Shown: positions 8,840 through 13,058 of the stretch, one piece after another
Position numbering within the stretch: the stretch's first letter is position 1
How the letters are laid out: each line of letters starts with the position of its first letter
Position numbers and translations under genes: made by a program
Notes under the pieces: generated by a model
Told to the model about the DNA's origin: nothing
The model's database searches: none
Seen by the model: only the letters and a program-made list of their open reading frames with translations
Assembly (NCBI RefSeq): GCF_000003605.2
Contig: NW_003129855.1
Span: forward strand, 68,157-81,214
Direction of reading: 5' to 3'
Source of the DNA: Saccoglossus kowalevskii
Taxonomy: Eukaryota > Hemichordata > Enteropneusta > Harrimaniidae
DNA length: 13,058 nucleotides

Positions 8840-8866
8840 CACAGTACTGTTTTTTTATCGTTTCAG

Positions 8867-8972
8867 ATTGGTGCAATACATTCAAGACAACGAACCGACC
8901 GACCCGTTTCTGCACCCAGTCGACAAAAAGGAGAATCCATGGGCCGATAGAGGGAAATGCAGTATTCTATGA
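8867..8972 (+). CDS. GNG13: G protein gamma subunit, GNG13/Ggamma30A type, exon 2
   Basis: The final coding exon follows TTTTTTATCGTTTCAG and completes codon 32 (Glu) with one base. It encodes residues 33-66, containing the helix LVQYIQDNE, the DPFL turn (44-47), KKENPW (52-57) and the C-terminus GKCSIL, then TGA at 8970-8972. The NPW in place of the usual NPF, and GKC before the last three residues, mark the GNG13/Ggamma30A subfamily. C63 is the expected prenylation site; Leu at the last position of the CAAX box predicts geranylgeranylation followed by removal of SIL and carboxymethylation, anchoring the beta-gamma dimer to the membrane. GNG13 in vertebrates serves retinal and taste cells and Ggamma30A serves fly photoreceptors, so a sensory role here is plausible but inferred. 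All diagnostic residues are intact. Confidence 0.95.
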
Positions 8973-9440
8973 CCCGACCACTGGCTGTGTGCGATACATT
9001 GGTATATCTCACAGACTACGTTGAAGAGATTTTTTGAAATGCTAACTTTTACGAATTGACCTAAAACGAGAAGGTGTTGGTGTGAACTAGCCAAAAAAAA
9101 AAATCATCAGTAGTAATACTTCTGTCTCTCAAATGAGCAGGTTTTGGCTCATATAACAGTAGATGCTAGTTTACAATACGGACGATGTGGTAGTGCCCGT
9201 AAAATAGTAGAAATACAATGGAGCCACGTCCAATAACAACTGAACAATTTATCTTCAGGTTCAACATAGCCTTACACAAAAACGTAGTATTCAGTACACA
9301 TTTTTTAAAAATTTAATAGTTTTTAATTTAAACATGAATAATTTCTAATGTTATCCAAATTATGTTATACTTTAATATTCGCCAATACGGTTTATGTGAA
9401 ATTATTATGGAATAAAAAATAAATGAGCAAATAATAATCA
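8973..9440 (+). terminator. 3' UTR and polyadenylation signals of the G-gamma gene
   Basis: After the TGA no further coding is seen. Overlapping-region AATAAA hexamers at 9411-9416 and 9418-9423 are the first canonical signals downstream, giving a 3' UTR of about 460 bases; another lies near 9470. The minus-strand frames here (8882-9094, 9392-9640) are shadows. Confidence 0.55.
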
Positions 9441-10040
9441 CCGATCGTCATATTTATTTGAGTACTGTTCAATAAATCGTCTAACTCGCGCGTTTTCGTG
9501 AACCGTGATGTACAAATACTACATACCTGTTGGTAAAATACATGGATCGGATTGGGCGTAAACATTAGACAACTGAGCTTATTGCAATGGAAATCAAACA
9601 AAAAGACGGTACGGCAACAACTTGCCATAGAGGGCGCCATTCAACAAACACACTGGCTGCAGAATCTGCCAAAGTACAGCAGTGATGCTACGGCCGTTTC
9701 TAGTTTTATAGATTATCTATACTACATGTCACAAAACTTCAAAAAAAAAAAAATTGTTTCAAACAAATTCATTTTGTGGGACTAATACTGGATGTAGGGA
9801 GGATATGCACAACCGACTAGACTGGTCGTTCCATCGTGATCGTTTTGTGTATAATGCATACAGGAGTGAAAGTTTATAAATTTCGAATACCAAATATATA
9901 TCACTCTGCTTTCTTCACAAAGCATCTACTTTCTTATTATATGCTAGTTCAATTATAAGTGAGCAAGTCACTGCGATCTTTTAAATATCTGTACAAACAA
10001 TTGACAAAAATGAAAAACAAGATTGATGAAAACATACAAT
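9441..10040. other. Intergenic stretch, no gene seen
   Basis: Mostly AT-rich sequence. TAGAGGGCGC at 9628-9637 matches the CTCF-type core seen at 4513, and an A12 run lies near 9741. The frame at 9552-9785 has no recognisable domain. Confidence 0.5.
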
Positions 10041-10062
10041 CCTCGGGGCGGACATCCGGGCA

Positions 10063-10095
10063 TTTTCACCGCCTGGCAACCCGCGGCGGTGAAAA
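10063..10095. repeat. 11-bp perfect inverted repeat, hairpin
   Basis: TTTTCACCGCC at 10063-10073 is the exact reverse complement of GGCGGTGAAAA at 10085-10095, with an 11-base loop. A partial copy of the arm, TTTTCACCGGC, recurs near 10247. The element lies in a GC-rich island within AT-rich sequence and could be a protein-binding palindrome or an RNA hairpin. Confidence 0.7.
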
Positions 10096-10239
10096 CAAAG
10101 GCCCAAAACTCACAGAAAACGGTACTTTGGGGGTGATTGTTGAGACTCCTCTGAACAGTGTAACAAGATTAGCCCTACGTGTGTAACATATATAAATTTG
10201 ATTGTTCGGGATTACTTCAAAGTTGAGTTTGTGTTGTTT

Positions 10240-10360
10240 TCTCGAATTTTCACCGGCTCGACCAGTGTTCCACAGCAGCGCGCACAGAGCCCATAGAAAT
10301 GCATGTACAGTGGTGCGCGTCTTAGCAACGTTGAACGTCTGTGACGTAGCTCCGCCCCCG
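10240..10360. promoter_or_regulatory. CpG-rich promoter-like patch
   Basis: Several promoter-type sequences cluster here: CGCGCAC (10279-10285) with its inverse GTGCGCG (10313-10319), an RFX-type half-site TAGCAAC (10323-10329), a CRE-like TGACGTAG (10342-10349) and a GC box CCGCCCC (10352-10358). Such clusters mark TATA-less promoters in animals. No gene is recognisable on either side within the window, so the call is tentative. Confidence 0.3.
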
Positions 10361-10669
10361 AGGATAGCTAATACAAAGTACTAATTACAGTTAGACAGTG
10401 TATTTTCATCATCTTATTTTTCTACTGCCATTCTTGGTTAAATTCATGCAAAACATGTATAATAAATATCATTTTTCCTGTCGACATTTGTGATTTAAAG
10501 TTGCATTTTCACTTTGTGTTATATGTTGAACACTTCTACACTAATTAATGTGACCACCGTGAAACCGGGTCCGTTTGCTACACAGCATTGTTTTAATCCA
10601 TGGGGTAATAGTACATATGTAAAACACATGATCCACGCCCGGAGATTGGTTAATATACTTTATAAGTCC

Positions 10670-10695
10670 CCCAGGTCCCAAAACCATGACCTGGG
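10670..10695. repeat. 8-bp perfect inverted repeat
   Basis: CCCAGGTC at 10670-10677 and GACCTGGG at 10688-10695 are exact reverse complements across a 10-base loop. This arrangement creates apparently open frames on both strands (10514-10783 plus, 10541-10738 minus), neither recognisable. Confidence 0.6.
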
Positions 10696-10699
10696 AAAG

Positions 10700-11185
10700 C
10701 ATGTAGCGTGGCACATCATACCAACCAACTTGAACCAACCATTCAGAGAATCGTTTAATCAGTTAAAATTTCGGACGGTATAGAGGTCTTGAGAAAATTA
10801 ATTAATTGCAAATTTTCCACCAATATGGCAACACATGTTTTGTCCAGCCAGTAAATTTGTTTTCTCCCTGTGATAATAGTACGTTTTCCAACTTGAAATG
10901 TGTACATTGCATGCTGTTTTTTTCCTAACCATCAGATTTGAAATGAAAATGTGGTTAGTGGGCTAAATATATTCTATAACAACATTCCATTTGCCAATTC
11001 GATTTAGGGTTTCGTATATTTAGATCATAGTAACAACATCACACTTTCAGTATCAATAAAACTTTAGCAGATATACTTACGTAATACAAACTCACATCAA
11101 AATAAAATAATTATATAGTAATGAGGTTTATATTTTGTCCTGTTGATATTCTATTTGAATATGCGATTACGTTATTTACAAATAA
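10700..11185. other. AT-rich stretch, no gene seen
   Basis: No coding frame or RNA gene is recognisable. AGTATCAATA at about 11050 is the inverse of TATTGATACT at about 11188, and ACTTACGTAATAC at about 11077 is a near inverse of GTATTACGCAACT at about 11211, so this stretch and the next form an interlaced set of inverted repeats. Confidence 0.45.
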
Positions 11186-11189
11186 ATTA

Positions 11190-11210
11190 TTGATACTTTG
11201 GAAGTATCAA
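11190..11210. repeat. 9-bp perfect hairpin
   Basis: TTGATACTT at 11190-11198 and AAGTATCAA at 11202-11210 are perfect inverse arms with a 3-base loop. Confidence 0.7.
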
Positions 11211-11237
11211 GTATTACGCAACTATGACTAAATATCT

Positions 11238-11300
11238 TGGTATTTGGACTACCATGGCTGGCAAATACCATGGTCAATGACCACGTTGACCATAGCCAGC
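11238..11300. repeat. Two overlapping, mutually exclusive hairpins
   Basis: TGGTATTTG (11238-11246) pairs with CAAATACCA (11262-11270). GCTGGC plus ATGGTCAA (11257-11262 and 11270-11277) pairs with TTGACCATAGCCAGC (11286-11300) across an 8-base loop with a bulge. The shared bases mean only one can form. The surrounding 11237-11449 frame is open for 71 codons with relatively CpG-rich content but shows no domain, start context or splice acceptor I can support. Confidence 0.6.
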
Positions 11301-11691
11301 TCACGGCGACAGCTACGGTTATACTGAGCAATGATCAACCGATGAACGAGGTTCGAACGGGCGTTGCGTTTGTACCAGTGAACCTATTTGTACGTCCCAC
11401 CGCGATGTCGATTATGGTGTTCTCGCTAGAAACAATTATGCTGCACTGAACCATTACCCCCATGGGTGAACGGACGCAGATTAATTTTTTTCAGATTTTT
11501 AAGATGACTTGTATGGTAATAATATGTAAATTAAGGAGATCAATATCCGTGTAGTATCGAAAATATATATGAAAAAAAATTATTGTTATTATTACTGATA
11601 TTGTGTTGTTTAATTATGCTACTGTACACATCGTTTATATTGCCTGAGATTGGATGTAGCAAATTTAAAATAGATTGGACCTTGAATAGTA
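11301..11691. other. Stretch without an identifiable gene
   Basis: The first 150 bases are CpG-rich and part of an open frame ending at 11449 that I do not recognise. The rest is AT-rich with no visible feature. Confidence 0.4.
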
Positions 11692-11872
11692 TGTGCGAAC
11701 GTAGGAGGCAACATCACATATATTTTTATTGACCAATCACAGTGTTATATATTTGTATCAGAGTTTCCCGCCCAAGTTGCGAACCCCCACGAGGTGATAT
11801 AAGCACTCGATATGCTTGACTCAGGGCTCTTCTTTGTTATGTTCACATCGTTCAAATAAACCACTAGTTACA
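11692..11872 (+). mobile_element. Candidate solo LTR (181 bp)
   Basis: The segment begins TGTGCGAACG and ends AGTTACA, the TG...CA form of retrotransposon LTRs. It contains a TATA-like GATATAAGCA near 11796-11805 and an AATAAA at 11855-11860 about 55 bases later, the compact U3-R-U5 layout of Ty3/gypsy-type LTRs. Flanking pentamers are TAGTA and TACTA, one base short of a target-site duplication. No primer-binding site, polypurine tract, gag/pol or second LTR is visible, so it would be a solo LTR. The size is close to the roughly 180-bp LTRs of Steamer-like elements in bivalves, from memory. Alternatively it is an ordinary promoter. Confidence 0.4.
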
Positions 11873-12750
11873 TACTAATAAGTACGTGTATCGTGCCTTC
11901 TTTCCCTATGGCTCAAAGAAAGAAAAAATAGAAAGGAAACAAATGATTGAAACAGACGGATATTTTTGTGTGAAATTTGCCCGTCAAAATACAGGAAATA
12001 GCGTTTCAGAGGGTCTAGATTTCAAAATTTTAACGGGGAGAATGCCGCTGGACGCCCTAGTAAGGCGCGAGATTTGCGAGCAGATCTCGATTTCGCAACG
12101 CCGCCTCTGTAAGTAAATGTTTGCTATTGGTATGAAATCATATGGTCATACATATAAAGATATAAAGTTAGCAAAGTGTCTTAATCTAACCAAAACACTT
12201 CTTTCATTCTGACGCAATTTACATATTTAAATATGCGGCTAGCAACAGCTCGTACATATGGCCGGGACAAGTGGGTAGTAGAGTACCTTGTTGATCTGAA
12301 GTTGAAACACCAAAGAAACTGAGGTCTTGTTTACTGATTAATACTTTCTTAGTAACAGGCTATTGCATCACGACGCCATACCAATTTCTAATATTGGTAT
12401 TTTGAGACGAGAGCGAGGGTGTGTGTAATACATATTTCATAAAGAGGGCGCAAATCCAGTCACGTGCTATTTTGCGAGATGAATATAGTCACGCGAGATA
12501 ACAAACAACAAACACACATACATTTCATGACGTCACCATATCTGCGGGAGGATTTGAAATCGAGGAAGTTTCTGCACTCGCTACCTGTTTTTGTTTATTA
12601 ATGGGGAAGCGGTGTCGTTAGTTTCTCAGCGAGATAATGTTTATTTGTGCTTCAGCGTCAATAAGTGTACATTGCTTGAGAGGTGGGTACCGGTATAAAG
12701 TATTTTAAAACGAGTGTGTGCCGGGGTGCGATGTCTCTGAAGTACGGGCT
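11873..12750. other. Stretch without an identifiable gene
   Basis: An open frame at 11886-12116 has 76 codons with no recognisable domain; its end (LTGRMPLDALVRR) faintly recalls repeat-derived segments in invertebrate gene models, so it may be transposon-derived. Further right a CpG-richer patch (12440-12540) holds AGAGGGCGC (12443-12451), GTCACGTG (12459-12466) and a perfect CRE TGACGTCA (12528-12535), possibly regulatory. Confidence 0.35.
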
Positions 12751-12759
12751 GGTCCAAAG

Positions 12760-12793
12760 CTCAGACAACTAATAAATTTATTAGTTGTCTGAG
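12760..12793. repeat. Perfect 34-bp palindrome
   Basis: CTCAGACAACTAATAAA (12760-12776) is followed immediately by its exact reverse complement (12777-12793), with no spacer. Short direct repeats TCCAA flank it (12753-12757 and 12794-12798). The structure could extrude as a cruciform. It may be two fused transposon ends or a foldback insertion; AATAAA is present on both strands. Confidence 0.9.
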
Positions 12794-13058
12794 TCCAACG
12801 CTACTAGCACCGCCCCTCAACTGTGAATAGTAGATAATATTTGGTAATCGTAGTCCTAAGTAACTATTAAAAATAGCATCTGTGTGCCCCTCGCCTGACG
12901 ATCTGTTTGGGTGTTTTGACTCCCATTTTCACGGTCTACCAATTTCAAGATATTTGGCTATTTTACTTAAATTTAAGAATTTTTACCGAAAATTTGTGTA
13001 CGCTCGTATTTTAGTAACCACGCCCACTTTTGCAAGATCTCGTCCAAATTGTAACTCG
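12794..13058. other. Window end, no gene seen
   Basis: No coding frame, RNA gene or repeat is recognisable to the right of the palindrome. A CCACGCCC string near 13018 resembles a GC/KLF-type box. Confidence 0.4.

Larger units (their letters stand above)
5238..8866 (+). other. Large intron of the G-gamma gene (3.63 kb)
   Basis: The GTAAGT donor and the TTTTTTATCGTTTCAG acceptor bound a 3629-base phase-2 intron. It contains a foldback (5653-5743), a degraded non-LTR retrotransposon end (about 6650-6863), a G13 run (7630-7642), a C12 run (8257-8268), the 10-bp palindrome GTCACGTGAC at 7967-7976, and a CRE palindrome TGACGTCA at 8832-8839. The remaining sequence is AT-rich and holds no exon I can support. 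Open frames such as 5307-5522, 5977-6271 and 7604-7872 show no family resemblance or splice context. Confidence 0.9.

Noticed and set aside
8800-9094. Open frames on both strands around G-gamma exon 2
   Set aside because: Both are shadows of the exon; the frame ending GKCSIL is the family match.
11347-11375. GGTTCGAACGG string like a tRNA B-box
   Set aside because: No matching A-box at the right distance and no cloverleaf arms.
11237-11449. 71-codon open frame with CpG-rich codons
   Set aside because: No family resemblance, no acceptor or start context; kept only as a description of the stretch.
12637-12685. Short ATG frame followed by a GTGGGT donor, like a signal-peptide exon
   Set aside because: Too short, weak start context and no partner exon in the window.
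1-13058. CRISPR array, phage, defence system or gene cluster of a novel kind
   Set aside because: The DNA is animal and intron-rich; repeats are diverged tandem units and not regularly spaced, and no cooperating genes were found.

Overview
The window is animal nuclear DNA. It is AT-rich, its genes are split by GT-AG introns, AATAAA signals follow the stop codons, and degraded retroelements and tandem repeats lie between exons. I see no bacterial operon structure, CRISPR array, rRNA or tRNA gene. A G-protein gamma subunit and an endoplasmic-reticulum-type protein show that this is a metazoan. The tandem repeat family with CCGT/CTGT tracts and ATGGCCGA motifs resembles repeats I associate with marine invertebrates, bivalve molluscs in particular. 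That guess rests on memory and is weak.

Positions 1-3500 hold the 3' half of a plus-strand gene. Three exons (1036-1188, 2478-2611, 3146-3400) join in frame through matching splice phases. They give the last 179 residues of a protein with saposin-like cysteine spacing, a lysine/glutamate-rich tail and a terminal KEEL, a KDEL-like ER-retrieval signal. It is probably a canopy/MZB1-like (DUF3456) ER luminal protein. Its middle intron carries a 1.07-kb element made of diverged tandem repeats (about 1281-2346). A 97%-identical copy of the second exon and part of its intron lies downstream of the gene at 4120-4349.

Positions 5143-8972 hold a complete two-exon gene for a 66-residue G-protein gamma subunit of the GNG13 / Drosophila Ggamma30A type. 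It ends in the prenylation box CSIL and is split by a 3.63-kb intron. The intron contains a decayed minus-strand non-LTR retrotransposon fragment (about 6650-6863), a G13 and a C12 homopolymer, a foldback sequence and several palindromic CRE/E-box-like sites.

Positions 9440-13058 contain no gene I can support. They hold several hairpins, a CpG-rich promoter-like patch near 10240-10360, a candidate 181-bp solo LTR (11692-11872) and a perfect 34-bp palindrome (12760-12793). The two genes share a strand but have unrelated functions, and I see no sign that they work together. I found no convincing new biological system; the most useful items are the recent exon duplication, the GNG13-type gene and the structured repeats.
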